DNA of 64,000 nucleotides from Bin87 sp963692995 (GCA_963692995.1 OY843611.1:3224001-3288000); one strand, 5' to 3'. Shown: positions 50,543-59,363, counted from the first letter of the stretch. Numbers and translations are program-made. Notes: generated by a model from the letters alone, not told the origin.

Positions 50543-51301
50543 TTACTGCGCCGTCCAGCCGCCGTCCACCACCACCTCGCTGCCGGTGACGAAGGACGAT
50601 TCGTCGGAGGCCAGGTAGATCACGGCGTGGGCGACTTCCGCCGGCTCCCCGTAGCGGCCCATGGGGATGCGGGCCAGCATCATTTCCAGACGCTCCGGGT
50701 CGTTGCGCCCGGCCCGCGTCATTTCAGTTTCTATTGGCCCGGGATGCACCGAGTTGACGCGAATGCCCTGCGGCGCGTACTGCAAAGCCGCCGCTTTGGT
50801 AAAGATGCGGACGCCGCCCTTGGCAGTCTGGTAGGCCGCTCCGTTATAGGGCACGCCCACGATGCCCAGCTGGGACGATATGTTGATGATGGAGCCGCCG
50901 CCGGCCTCCAGCATGGTGGGTATGGCGGCGCGGGCGCCCAGGAACACGCCCTTCAGGTTCACGTCCATGGTGCGGTCCCACAAGTCCACCGGCTCCTCGT
51001 GAATCTGGAACGAGTTGCTGCCGATGCCGGCGTTATTCACCAGCACGTTCAGCGCACCGAACCACGATACCGCCTCGGCCACGGCGGCCTGCCACTCGGC
51101 TTCCTCCCGCACGTCCAGATGCACGTAGCGACACCGCCCGCCGGCGTCGCTAATGGACGCCGCAACCGCCGCGCCTTCCCCGTCCAGGATGTCGCCGATA
51201 ACCACCGCCGCGCCTTCCTGAGCGAATAGACGGGCTTCCGACTCGCCCATTCCCCGGGCGCCGCCGCTAATCAAAGCAACCTTGCCGTCCAATCGTGCCA
51301 T
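50543..51301 (-). CDS. SDR family oxidoreductase
   Basis: 252 aa from the ATG at 51301, with GAGG upstream; the frame extends to 51415 without support. Classical SDR: SGGARGMG at 12-19, NNAG, INISSQLGIVG with catalytic Ser, YQTAK with Tyr and Lys, and the C-terminal FVTGSEVVVDGGWTAQ. Substrate unknown; likely a hydroxyacyl, sugar or steroid-type alcohol. The end of this gene is 1 bp from the end of the convergent LLM gene. Confidence 0.91.
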   Translation of the reverse strand: MARLDGKVALISGGARGMGESEARLFAQEGAAVVIGDILDGEGAAVAASISDAGGRCRYVHLDVREEAEWQAAVAEAVSWFGALNVLVNNAGIGSNSFQIHEEPVDLWDRTMDVNLKGVFLGARAAIPTMLEAGGGSIINISSQLGIVGVPYNGAAYQTAKGGVRIFTKAAALQYAPQGIRVNSVHPGPIETEMTRAGRNDPERLEMMLARIPMGRYGEPAEVAHAVIYLASDESSFVTGSEVVVDGGWTAQ

Positions 51302-51437
51302 AATCATCAACCTCGTCAAAAATGTTTGCCCAAGATTACCGTCAAACCATGCCATTGCGCCATGATTTAACGCAAAGGCGCAAGTGGGAAAAGGCGCAAA
51401 GGCACTCGGATACAATTATCGCGCATCACTTCGCCCC

Positions 51438-51533
51438 CGTCATTCCCGCGAAAGCGGGAATCCAGGCGTCTGAGGTAAGGCGATTGCGGCGGGTTGGGCA
51501 GCTTCTGGACTCCCGCTTTCGCGGGAGTGACGG
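51438..51533. repeat. Interspersed 96-bp element (copy H)
   Basis: Arms cgtcattcccgcgaaagcgg and ggactcccgctttcgcggga then gtgacgg, around a distinct core. Between the SDR and the acetyltransferase; nothing else is visible in 51302-51581. Confidence 0.87.
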
Positions 51534-51581
51534 CAGGAGGGTTTCAGGCGCACTGTACCCGCCACCGGCAGGAAATTACGT

Positions 51582-52772
51582 CTAAAAGTTATACGGCGTC
51601 CAGGGCTGGTAGGCCACCGCAAAGGCCCGGTCGGCCCGCTGCGCCGCCCCCGGCGTGGCCTCATCCACCAACCCGGCCTGCGCCAGCGTCGTAAAGCTCG
51701 CCGCTCCCAGGTACGCCGACGCCAGCGCGGATACCGTGATGGACACATCCGGCGACTCTGTAGTTGGCCGGCAGATGGCCCCTTCCGGCGACATCTCCAG
51801 CTCAAAGCAGCCCTGGTTCCAGGCGCAGAAGTCATCGTGCACGGCCAGCGCCAGGCGCTCGCTGGCCGCGTAGCCCCGCCGCTCCAGGGCGGCCCGCGCG
51901 TCCACCACGCGCACCCACAGACCGTCGCGGGTGGAACGCTGCAAACGGCGCGGGTCGGCCAGCATCCAGGGCAGGGGATCGTCCACCGGCCGCTTAACGG
52001 CCTCGGTGCGCTCGTACAGATCCAGGTCGAAGCAGAACCGCCACAGCGCCGCGCTGGCCTCGCGGGTCGCCGCCATCAGCTCGTTGACCAGCACCGTGGG
52101 ACGCTGGGTGCGGTAGTTCACGTAGCCGTCGATGCGCCCTTCCGCCACGTAGGCGGCGTAGAACACCCCGCCGGAGCCGCCCTGGGAGTGGATCGGATCC
52201 TGGGCATCCCGCTCCCAATGGTGGGACGCCCGCTGGAATACCGCCGGCCGGCCGGCCGTGCTGCGGCGCATCACGTCGGGCAGCTCCCGGCCGATGTCCG
52301 CCGGATCAATGAAGACGATGCGACCCGGACTGTCGTAACGCCGGGCGTAGCCATTGTGGGCCTTCTCCAGAATCCACTGCTCATGCACCGACCCGACGCC
52401 GTAGCCGAACCGCCCGTAGATGGCGCTCTCGGTGGCGAACAGAGCGGATAGGGGTTCGCCCCGCTCGTGGAAATCGTCCATCTGGTGGCGCATCATCCGC
52501 GTCATGATGCCCCGCCGCGTGTGGGTGGGCTGCACCTCCACGTTGGACACGCCGGCCACCAGGGACGTCCCGCCCGGTATCGACATCTCCAGCAAATGCG
52601 AGTGCGACCCGCCGACAATCCGTCCGTCCTCAAACACGCCAATCGACCGCCCCAAGTCAAAATGCGGCCGCAGCGCCTCCGGGTCATGGTTGAAACGGTT
52701 CCCATGCGCCCGGGACTCCGTGCGCATCCACCGCTCAAACTCGTCGGGGGTAATGTTCCTCAGTTCCAGCAT
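51582..52772 (-). CDS. GNAT N-acetyltransferase, Eis-like with SCP2-type C-terminal domain
   Basis: 396 aa, full Eis length. First GNAT domain has VAGVSNVEVQPTHTRRGIMT (acetyl-CoA pyrophosphate loop with RRGI) and ESAIYGRFGYGVGSVHEQW. The middle domain is a second degenerate GNAT (YVAEGRIDGYVNYRTQRPT, VNELMAATREASAALWRFCF). The C-terminal part resembles a sterol-carrier-like domain and ends in a free carboxylate PWTPYNF, which acts as catalytic base in Eis. It acetylates amines; aminoglycoside or polyamine-type targets are known for the family. Confidence 0.88.
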   Translation of the reverse strand: MLELRNITPDEFERWMRTESRAHGNRFNHDPEALRPHFDLGRSIGVFEDGRIVGGSHSHLLEMSIPGGTSLVAGVSNVEVQPTHTRRGIMTRMMRHQMDDFHERGEPLSALFATESAIYGRFGYGVGSVHEQWILEKAHNGYARRYDSPGRIVFIDPADIGRELPDVMRRSTAGRPAVFQRASHHWERDAQDPIHSQGGSGGVFYAAYVAEGRIDGYVNYRTQRPTVLVNELMAATREASAALWRFCFDLDLYERTEAVKRPVDDPLPWMLADPRRLQRSTRDGLWVRVVDARAALERRGYAASERLALAVHDDFCAWNQGCFELEMSPEGAICRPTTESPDVSITVSALASAYLGAASFTTLAQAGLVDEATPGAAQRADRAFAVAYQPWTPYNF

Positions 52773-52825
52773 TGCAGGTAAGCGCTCGCATCAGGTGATT
52801 GAAACTGGCGCTCATTCTAACGGGT

Positions 52826-52954
52826 TTAGCGTTGGAACGCCCGTCGGCTCAAAAGGCGAAAAGGATGCTTCTTCCGGTGAGAGCCGCCACTGCGCCTTGG
52901 AACCTCATAACAGCCCAAGCTGATCAGCTTGCGAGCGGCTTCCCGGTATCTCAT
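52826..52954 (-). pseudogene. HicA-like toxin, truncated
   Basis: 42 aa. MRYREAARKLISLGCYEVPR then RSGGSHRK is a clear HicA N-terminus, including the conserved catalytic-type His in GGSHRK. The following KHPFRLLSRRAFQR does not match the family, which normally runs to about 60-75 residues with a VPDHGGKDL-type strand. The ATG overlaps the HicB stop as ATGA, the usual operon layout. Loss of the second half makes toxin activity unlikely, so this is a decayed module. Confidence 0.75.
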
Positions 52955-53196
52955 GGAATGGAGACGATGGCTTCTACGGATAGCGGGCCGTCAGCGTCTT
53001 CAACGAATATGCCCGACGGCAATGAACGGCCCCGGTCCTCATAAATTTCCACCACAGCGGCAAAGGCATCTTCCACGTTGGCCAGCGCCTCGGCCATGTT
53101 GTCGCCCTCGGTAATCAGTTCCGGCAACAGCGGGGACGTAACAGTGTACCCCCCTTCGGGTTGCGGTTCCAAGATCAGGGGAATCCTCGCTATCAT
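52951..53196 (-). CDS. HicB-like antitoxin
   Basis: 81 aa from the ATG at 53196; the frame also opens at a GTG 30 bp earlier. HicB partial RNase-H fold: MIARIPLILEPQPEGGYTVT, then SPLLPELITEGDNMAEALAN and VEDAFAAVVEIYEDRGRSLP. No C-terminal DNA-binding domain is present, so it is the short form. Its stop overlaps the HicA-like start by 4 bp. With the toxin truncated it may be an orphan antitoxin. Confidence 0.86.
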   Translation of the reverse strand: MIARIPLILEPQPEGGYTVTSPLLPELITEGDNMAEALANVEDAFAAVVEIYEDRGRSLPSGIFVEDADGPLSVEAIVSIP

Positions 53197-53283
53197 CGGC
53201 CAACCCACAATGTATGCGTTGGGCACACTACGCGCCCGATGGGGCGTTCATCCACAGTTTGTATTCTACAACATTCTACAACG

Positions 53284-53730
53284 TCACCGCGTGTTAAACC
53301 CCGGCCAGCCCGGCAGCGCCGCCGCTTGCCGCACCCACTCTGCCAGCTGCTCCTCGTCCAGCTTGCCTTCGTAAATATCAATCCACCGCGCATCCGGGTC
53401 CTGGCCCGAGCCCGGCGGCGGCGGATCCAGCGCTGCGCCGTTGAGGAAGGTCACCTTCACGTAGCGGGTGAAGACGTGGTAGCTGACGAACCAGCCTTCG
53501 CCGGCGATGCCGTACCAGGGCGAGTTCCACCGCACCGCCTTGCGCACGTCGGGCACGGCCCGCGCGATGAGGTCGTCAATGCGCCGGCCCACGTCGCTCT
53601 TCCAGCCCGGCATGGCCGCGATGTACGCCTGCACCGGAGCGTCGCCGTCCGCCTTCGCAATCTGCGGATTGCCGCCGGAGAGAAGGCGCACCGCTCCACC
53701 GCCCGCATTTTCAGCAGCCTTTCCGTTCAT
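53284..53730 (-). CDS. DUF1801 family protein
   Basis: 148 aa. DUF1801 (YdhG/YdeI-like) domain: VQAYIAAMPGWKSDVGRRID, LIARAVPDVRKAVRWNSPWY and GEGWFVSYHVFTRYVKVTFL. The N-terminal 25 residues (NGKAAENAGGGAVRLLSGG) are low in structure. Some members are iron-chaperone-like; the role here is unknown. Likely cytoplasmic. It ends shortly before the HicB start on the same strand. Confidence 0.82.
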   Translation of the reverse strand: MNGKAAENAGGGAVRLLSGGNPQIAKADGDAPVQAYIAAMPGWKSDVGRRIDDLIARAVPDVRKAVRWNSPWYGIAGEGWFVSYHVFTRYVKVTFLNGAALDPPPPGSGQDPDARWIDIYEGKLDEEQLAEWVRQAAALPGWPGFNTR

Positions 53731-53778
53731 TCCCGCTTACCCCGTCATTCCCGCTTTCGCGGTCATTCCCACTTACCC

Positions 53779-53873
53779 CGTCATTCCCGCGAAAGCGGGA
53801 ATCCAGAATTGCCGGCTGTCGCAGAACGATGCGGTTATAGAGACGCCTGTATTCCCGCTTTCGCGGGAATGAC
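53779..53873. repeat. Interspersed 95-bp element (copy J) with flanking extra arms
   Basis: Arms cgtcattcccgcgaaagcgg and cccgctttcgcgggaatgac around the same core as copy E (gccggctgtcgcagaacgat). An extra arm fragment lies at 53740-53765 and a complete arm at 53908-53936, next to the tRNA. Confidence 0.9.
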
Positions 53874-53945
53874 CTGACTGAACGGCCAATGCCGCGAGTT
53901 GCAGTCCCTGGATTCCCGCGAAAGCGGGAATGACGGAAGATGGTC

Positions 53946-54020
53946 TGGTGGGCCCGACAGGGTTCGAACCTGTGACCTGCCGATTATGAGTCGGACGCTC
54001 TTCCACTGAGCTACGGGCCC
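53946..54020 (-). tRNA. tRNA with CAT anticodon (Met elongator most likely), encoded CCA
   Basis: Acceptor GGGCCCG/CGGGCCC, D-arm AGCTCAGTGGAAGAGC, anticodon loop CTCATAA (anticodon CAT), T-arm ACAGGTTCGAACCCTGT, discriminator A, CCA at 53946-53948. The G1-C72 pair argues against initiator tRNA. Elongator Met fits best, though the lysidine-modified Ile2 tRNA shares this anticodon. Confidence 0.9.
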
Positions 54021-54081
54021 GGACGCGGGGCGGGGGAGCCATCCGCGCCGCTATTCAGGTTAGACCTCTACAGCCCAATCG

Positions 54082-55437
54082 TCAAATGCCCAGCCGCTCT
54101 CGGTAGTCGGGATCCCACTCGGCCAGCTGCCGCCGTTCCAGCAGTTCCTGCGGGTCCAGCGCGGGCGACGGCTCGCCGGTGGTGGGGATGGTGGCGATGA
54201 CGGTTTCCTCGGCCCATTGCGACACCTGCTCCGGCGGCTTGCCCAGCAGCGCTTCCAGCAGATCCACGTTGTCCTGGCCGAACCTGGGCGCTGGCCCGCG
54301 CGCCGCCAGCGGCGTCCTCGACAGCTTGTAGGGACGCCCCATGATGATGCGCGTGTCCCCCATCCCCCGTTCCGGCGGATATTCCACCCGTTCCAGGAAG
54401 TTGCGGCTGCGGTAGTGCGGATCGAAATGCACTTCCTTCCCGTTCAGCACCGGCCCCGATGCGATGCCCTGGCCCTGTAGCGCGTGCATCAGGTCGTACT
54501 TGTCATGCTGCCGCGTCCACTGTGCGATGGCCGCGTCGATCTCGTCGTGTTCCTGCTGCCGTCCGGCCAGCGCGCCGAATCGCGCGTCCGATGCCAGGTC
54601 GTCCCGCTCCATCAGCCGGCACAGGGCCCGCCATTGCGCGCTGTCGGCCACCGACAGCGTGATCCATGCGTCGTCGCCCGACGCGGGATAGGCTCCCTGG
54701 GGAGCGCGGTAGGGATGGCGGTTGCCGATCCGCTCGCCCTCCCGTCCGTTGGCAATGGCGTCCATCAGGTACTCCGACAGAAACATCACTCCGGCCTGGT
54801 ACATTCCGATGTCCACCCACTGTCCCCGGCCCGTGCGGTTGCGGTAGCGCAGGGCCGCGCCGATGGCGAACACCGCGCTCCAGGTGGAGAGGAAGTCAAC
54901 AAAGGAGCGCCCCGCCTTGGACGGCTCGTCGCCGGGATAGCCGGTAATCCAGCAGTGGCCGTGGGTGCCTTCCTGCGTGGTGGCTTGGGCGGGATAGGAC
55001 GAGTAGGGCCCGTCGCCGTGGCCGTAGCCCGTGTTGGACACCATGATGATGTCGGGGCGCAGCTGGCGCAGGTTCGGATAGTCCAGCCCCCAGCGGCGCA
55101 TGACCCGCGGCGTGAAGTTCTCCATCACGATATCGCTGACCTGCACCAGCTCGCGGAAGATCTCCCGTCCCTCCTCCCGGGCCATGTCCAGCGCCATCGA
55201 GCGCTTGCCCCGGTTCAAAAGCTGGTACGTCGAGGGACGGTTCCACCAGTCTTCCCCCGGCTCGTTGTCGGGAAAGGTGCCGTACAGCCCGCCGCCACGG
55301 GTGATGTCCGGCCGGCCGGGCCCCTCGATCTTGATTACCTCCGCGCCCAGATCCGCCAGCTGCCCGCCGGTGTAGGGCAGCGCGAAAACATAAGTCGAGT
55401 CCAGAACCCGTATCCCGTCCAGGGGCAATGCAGCCAT
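54082..55437 (-). CDS. CaiB/BaiF family CoA-transferase (1)
   Basis: 451 aa. Class III CoA-transferase: GIRVLDSTYVFALPYTGGQL, LADLGAEVIKIEGPGRPD, LLNRGKRSMALDMAREEGRE, VMENFTPRVMRRWGLDYPNL and RTGRGQWVDIGMYQAGVMFL. In formyl-CoA transferase the catalytic Asp lies in a motif of the type SMxDA; here the matching place reads GMYQAG, so the Asp appears replaced by Gln. Other members also vary at this site. Moves CoA between carboxylic acids; substrate unknown. Confidence 0.9.
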   Translation of the reverse strand: MAALPLDGIRVLDSTYVFALPYTGGQLADLGAEVIKIEGPGRPDITRGGGLYGTFPDNEPGEDWWNRPSTYQLLNRGKRSMALDMAREEGREIFRELVQVSDIVMENFTPRVMRRWGLDYPNLRQLRPDIIMVSNTGYGHGDGPYSSYPAQATTQEGTHGHCWITGYPGDEPSKAGRSFVDFLSTWSAVFAIGAALRYRNRTGRGQWVDIGMYQAGVMFLSEYLMDAIANGREGERIGNRHPYRAPQGAYPASGDDAWITLSVADSAQWRALCRLMERDDLASDARFGALAGRQQEHDEIDAAIAQWTRQHDKYDLMHALQGQGIASGPVLNGKEVHFDPHYRSRNFLERVEYPPERGMGDTRIIMGRPYKLSRTPLAARGPAPRFGQDNVDLLEALLGKPPEQVSQWAEETVIATIPTTGEPSPALDPQELLERRQLAEWDPDYRERLGI

Positions 55438-55473
55438 AGTTCAGTATCTCCGCGGTGTTGCCGGTTTTATCCG

Positions 55474-56286
55474 TCAGGACTGCTGCCGACGCAACTGCGC
55501 CTCCAATTGCCGGACGCGTTCTTGCGCTTCGGCCAGATCCGCCTCCGCCGACTGACGCTCCGTCTCCGCCGACTGACGCGCCGCCTCTGCCGACTGACGC
55601 GCCGTCTCAGTCGCGGCCAGCGCCGCCTCAGACACGGCCAGCGCCGTTTCCACCAGCGACATATCGCACAGGTAGCGCGCCGTCTTGCGGTCGTAAAATC
55701 GCAAGTTCGTGCGATCATCAACATCCCAGTCCCACGCCGGATGCCAACATAAGGACAGGTCTAGCGTCGGGCTGTATCCCCAAACCATTCCGTCCGCTTC
55801 CGCGACCAGCGGCATTTCCAGGTACATCCCATCTTCCAAACGCTCGCCGGCCAGCGGATAGCCGTAAAAGTCGCCGCCCGACGGGTCAACCCGCCAGTAT
55901 TCGGTGATGCCCAGGCGGGCGTACAGGTCACGCTTGAACCCGGTATCCCGCTCGTGGGTGGACTCTGAAGCCACTTCCATCACGAAATCCGGGGGTTTGC
56001 CAACTTCCCAAATGATGTAGCCGTTGCGACGCTCGATGGCTGCTACGTCCACTCCGTGGGCGACCAGCAGGTCCGGTTCAACGCGCCGGTTCAGGTCGTA
56101 AGGATCGTAGTTCAGCACGAAAGGCGGGTGCGCCAACGTGTTCGGCTGGCCGGAGAAATGACGGGCGACGAAGTATCCCATCTTGGCGATGGTGGGGGTT
56201 TGACTCATTTCCCACTCCGCGTCGGGGCACCGGTAATCATCGGGTAGCGCGATGAGGACACCCGGAGTCTGTGGCTTGGCGATCAT
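55474..56286 (-). CDS. Uma2 family putative endonuclease with coiled-coil tail
   Basis: 270 aa. DUF820 core: NRRVEPDLLVAHGVD, KPPDFVMEVASESTHERDTG and FKRDLYARLGITEYWRVDPS. The C-terminal tail has repeated heptads (ETARQSAEAARQSAETERQS) from 21-bp units near 55545-55620, then RVRQLEAQLRRQQS. It is a distant relative of the 0-3.4 kb array and shares its domain-plus-coil design. It lies between the two CoA-transferase genes on the same strand. Confidence 0.88.
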   Translation of the reverse strand: MIAKPQTPGVLIALPDDYRCPDAEWEMSQTPTIAKMGYFVARHFSGQPNTLAHPPFVLNYDPYDLNRRVEPDLLVAHGVDVAAIERRNGYIIWEVGKPPDFVMEVASESTHERDTGFKRDLYARLGITEYWRVDPSGGDFYGYPLAGERLEDGMYLEMPLVAEADGMVWGYSPTLDLSLCWHPAWDWDVDDRTNLRFYDRKTARYLCDMSLVETALAVSEAALAATETARQSAEAARQSAETERQSAEADLAEAQERVRQLEAQLRRQQS

Positions 56287-56311
56287 CTCAAACCTCCACT
56301 ATCAGCATAGC

Positions 56312-57502
56312 CTAGATCACGTCCAGCTGCCGCATCACCGACAGCGTGGCCCGGTCGTAGCCCAACCCGCCAACATACACCTCGTCGTTGTGCTGTCCCA
56401 GGGTGGGCGCGGACCTCCGCATCCGGTAGGGCGACGCCGACATCCGCAGCAGCTCCGCCGGCACCTTGATCCGCCCGATGACCGGGTGCTCCGTTTCCCG
56501 GTAGAACTCGCGGGATTCCAGTTGCGGGCATTCGGCCAGCTCCGTCGGCGTCTGCACCAGCCCGAAGAGCATCCGCTTCTCCGCCGCTTTGGGAAACAGC
56601 TCCCACTTCTCCCGATCCTTGATGGCGTCCAGCACTACTTGATCCATGGCCGGCCCGTTGCGCACCCGCTGGGCCCGGTCGGCGAAGCGTTCCTCCAAAA
56701 GCTCGGGAGCCTGGAAGAAGTCGGCGATGTCCTCCCACGTCGCGCCGCCGCCGGCTTGGACAATGATCCACCCGTCCTTGCACGGCATCGGGTTCTCCCA
56801 CATGGTCCCGGCGGCCCGTCGGATCTGCACCCCGCCGATGAAGGGGTAGATCGTTTGTGTGGCCATCATCGTGGACGCCACGCACTCGGTGATTGATACA
56901 TCCACGTGCTGCCCCACGCCCTGCCGGTCCTGGGCGAACAGCGCCATGGCCGTCGCTCCGGCCCCAAACAGCCCGCCCTGGTACTGCGCCTGGAACCCGC
57001 CGTGCTTCAACGGCGGCCGGCCCTGCACCCCGGATATGCCCATGACCAGGCCCATGGCGTAGGACACAATCTCCTCGCCGGCGTACTGGCGGTAAGGCCC
57101 GGTCTGTCCGAAGGGCGTGATGGAAGTCATCACCAGTCCGGGATGCGCCGCCGACAGCCCCGCGTACCCGATGCCCAGGTCGTCCAGCTGTCCGGGCCGG
57201 TAGCTCTCGATCACCAGGTCCACGTGGGGTACCAGTTCCCGCAGCAGGTTGCGCCCCGACGCGGTTGCCAGGTTGAGGGTTATGCCTTTCTTGTTCAGGT
57301 TCAGGATGAGGAAGAACAGGCTTTTCTCCGGGTGCGGGTCGTCATGGTAGAACGGCCCGGCCCGCCGCATGGCCGACCCGCCCGGCGGCTCCACCTTCAG
57401 CACGTCGGCGCCGTAGTCGGCCAGCAGCCGAGCGCAGAAAGACCCGGCGATGTCCTCGCTCAGGTCCAGCACCTTCAGTCCGTCAAAAACTTCATTAAGC
57501 AT
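56312..57502 (-). CDS. CaiB/BaiF family CoA-transferase (2)
   Basis: 396 aa from the ATG at 57502; the frame extends upstream without support. Class III CoA-transferase: FDGLKVLDLSEDIAGSFCAR, LLADYGADVLKVEPPGGSAM, LNLNKKGITLNLATASGRNL, VIESYRPGQLDDLGIGYAGL and GQHVDVSITECVASTMMATQ. At the place of the catalytic Asp it reads SITECV, that is Glu. Not closely similar to the first CoA-transferase, so a different acid pair is likely. Divergent from the aldolase gene that follows. Confidence 0.9.
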   Translation of the reverse strand: MLNEVFDGLKVLDLSEDIAGSFCARLLADYGADVLKVEPPGGSAMRRAGPFYHDDPHPEKSLFFLILNLNKKGITLNLATASGRNLLRELVPHVDLVIESYRPGQLDDLGIGYAGLSAAHPGLVMTSITPFGQTGPYRQYAGEEIVSYAMGLVMGISGVQGRPPLKHGGFQAQYQGGLFGAGATAMALFAQDRQGVGQHVDVSITECVASTMMATQTIYPFIGGVQIRRAAGTMWENPMPCKDGWIIVQAGGGATWEDIADFFQAPELLEERFADRAQRVRNGPAMDQVVLDAIKDREKWELFPKAAEKRMLFGLVQTPTELAECPQLESREFYRETEHPVIGRIKVPAELLRMSASPYRMRRSAPTLGQHNDEVYVGGLGYDRATLSVMRQLDVI

Positions 57503-57606
57503 GGCCGCGATTTTATCCCAACTCAGCAGCGACGGCAATTTGACTACGGCCCCGCTCCCCCGGTCAGTAGCCCGGCTTCCTCCGCCATTAGCCCGGCTCC
57601 CAACCG

Positions 57607-57634
57607 TCATTCCCGCGAAAGCGGGAATCCGGAG
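57607..57634. repeat. Single element arm
   Basis: cgtcattcccgcgaaagcgg followed by gaatccgg, with no second arm. It lies between the divergent CoA-transferase and aldolase genes. Confidence 0.7.
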
Positions 57635-57725
57635 AGGCGGCGAAATCGGCGAACCCCATCTCTGCTATCATTATTCGCACTTCCCGCCTTATGCGTACTT
57701 CCCACCTTCAAGGAGCCACTCTCCA

Positions 57726-58511
57726 ATGCAGGAAAACAAAGTCAGGCGCGCCCTGCGCGAAAATCGTCTCGCCCTGGGCGCCTACGTTACCCTGGCCGAT
57801 CCCCAGGTGGTGGAGATTATCGGCCTGGCCGGCTTCGACGCCGCCTTCATCGATATGGAGCACACCACCTTCGACCTGGGCCTGGTCTCCCAGATGATCG
57901 TCGCCGCCGACCTGGCCGGCGTCGCCTCCATGATCCGCATTCCCGGCAACGACGAGAACTTGATCCTGCGCCTCCTCGACGCCGGCGCACAGGGCATCAT
58001 CATCCCCCATATCGACGGGCTGGAAGGGGCCAAGCAGGCCGTGGCCGCCGTGCGCTACGCGCCTCTGGGACATCGGGGCGGCGCCGGCGGCACCCGGGCG
58101 GCCCGCTTCGGCACCGTCAGCTGGGACGAACACACCCGCAGCTCCAACGAGAACATCATCCTGTCAGTGATGACCGAGGACGAGCGGGGCATCAGCCAAA
58201 TCGGCCAGATCGCCGCCTTGCCCGGCATCGACCTGGTATCCATCGGCCCCACCGACTTCTCCGAGTACATGGGGATCCGCGATCCCGGCAGTCCCGTTAT
58301 CCGCGCCCGGCTGGAGGAACTGGCCGCCGAGGTCAAAGTCGCTGGCGGCGCCAAACTGTCCATGCCCATGAACCATCCGGCCTTCCCCCTGTCGGCCTCC
58401 GAATTGCAGGCCATGGGCGTCGGATACACCCACGTCGCGCCGCCTCCGACGGCCCTGCTCCTGCGCTCCCTCCAGCAGCGCCTGACCGACATTCGCGCCG
58501 AGCTGGGTTAG
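57726..58511 (+). CDS. HpcH/HpaI family aldolase
   Basis: 261 aa from the ATG at 57726 (AAGGAG about 11 nt upstream). Class II, metal-dependent 2-keto-3-deoxy acid aldolase: ALGAYVTLADPQVVEIIGLA, GFDAAFIDMEHTTFDLG with metal-region Glu and His, AQGIIIPHIDGLEGAKQAVA, and TRAARFGTVSW. Typical substrates are 2-keto-3-deoxy sugar acids or homoprotocatechuate-derived acids, cleaved to pyruvate and an aldehyde. It starts a plus-strand group with DUF192, PfkB and aminotransferase. Confidence 0.91.
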   Translation: MQENKVRRALRENRLALGAYVTLADPQVVEIIGLAGFDAAFIDMEHTTFDLGLVSQMIVAADLAGVASMIRIPGNDENLILRLLDAGAQGIIIPHIDGLEGAKQAVAAVRYAPLGHRGGAGGTRAARFGTVSWDEHTRSSNENIILSVMTEDERGISQIGQIAALPGIDLVSIGPTDFSEYMGIRDPGSPVIRARLEELAAEVKVAGGAKLSMPMNHPAFPLSASELQAMGVGYTHVAPPPTALLLRSLQQRLTDIRAELG

Positions 58512-58517
58512 ACCCCG

Positions 58518-59330
58518 GTGTTTGCGCCGTCGTTGCGGTGCAGGGGCAACCCGCGCGGTTGCGCGGGAAGCGCGCCGGCGATTCTGCGATGGCTGATGGT
58601 GGCGTACCTTCTCCTCATCGCCCTCGCCTGTGGCGGCGAGCCCCTTCCCTCCAGCGGGCCGGCAACTCCTGTCGTTGTCGCACCGACGCCTGCCGCGCCG
58701 ACGCCTGCCGACGCGACACGCGCTATCCCGACTGCATCGCCAACGTCAGCGACCGCTCCGATGCCCACTCGCGCTCCGCTGGCTACAGTCGCTGCCACCG
58801 CCACGTCCGAGCCGACGCCGCCGTCCGAGCCGACGCCGACATCCGAGCCGACGCCGAAGTCCGAGCCGACGCCGACATCCGAGCCAACGCCGAAGTCCGA
58901 GCCGACGCCGCCGTCCGAGCCAACGCCCAACGTCCCCCTGGTTCACATCGGCAGCGCCGTGTATGTCGTTGATCTGGCGCTAACCCCCGAAGAGCGGGCG
59001 CAGGGGTTATCGGGTCGTCCGTCTCTGGACGCCGACCGGGGCATGCTCTTCGTCTTCGAGAGAGACGCCCCCCTTCGGTTCTGGATGCCGGATATGCACT
59101 TCCCCCTGGATATGGTGTGGATAAGGTCGGACTGCATCGTGGCCGGCGTTACCGCCGATGTGCCCAACCCGCCCCTGGACACGCCGCGCGACCAACTGGA
59201 TCGTTATCCGGCCAGCGAACCCGTGCGGTTTGTCCTGGAGATCAACGCCGGCCAGGCGGAAACCTATGAAATTATCCCCGGCGGCGCCGTGGAATTCGCC
59301 GGCCAAATCGCCGGCCAATGGGGCTGCTGA
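58518..59330 (+). CDS. DUF192 lipoprotein with Pro-Thr repeat linker
   Basis: 270 aa from a GTG at 58518; an ATG at 58596 is an alternative. Hydrophobic helix with a weak lipobox (MVAYLLLIALAC), then a Thr/Pro-rich linker with repeats of the type SEPTPT encoded by 18-bp units at 58800-58925. The C-terminal DUF192 domain has ALTPEERAQGLSGRPSLDAD, RGMLFVFERDAPLRFWMPDM and HFPLDMVWI. Likely extracytoplasmic; DUF192 has no settled function. It begins 6 bp after the aldolase stop. Confidence 0.85.
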   Translation: MFAPSLRCRGNPRGCAGSAPAILRWLMVAYLLLIALACGGEPLPSSGPATPVVVAPTPAAPTPADATRAIPTASPTSATAPMPTRAPLATVAATATSEPTPPSEPTPTSEPTPKSEPTPTSEPTPKSEPTPPSEPTPNVPLVHIGSAVYVVDLALTPEERAQGLSGRPSLDADRGMLFVFERDAPLRFWMPDMHFPLDMVWIRSDCIVAGVTADVPNPPLDTPRDQLDRYPASEPVRFVLEINAGQAETYEIIPGGAVEFAGQIAGQWGC

Positions 59331-59363
59331 CCACCCACGCACACCACGAAAGGAACCCGACCA

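Noticed and set aside
53946..54020. Initiator tRNA-Met
   Set aside because: The first acceptor pair is G-C rather than the C-A mismatch typical of initiators, and the anticodon stem lacks the three G-C pairs.
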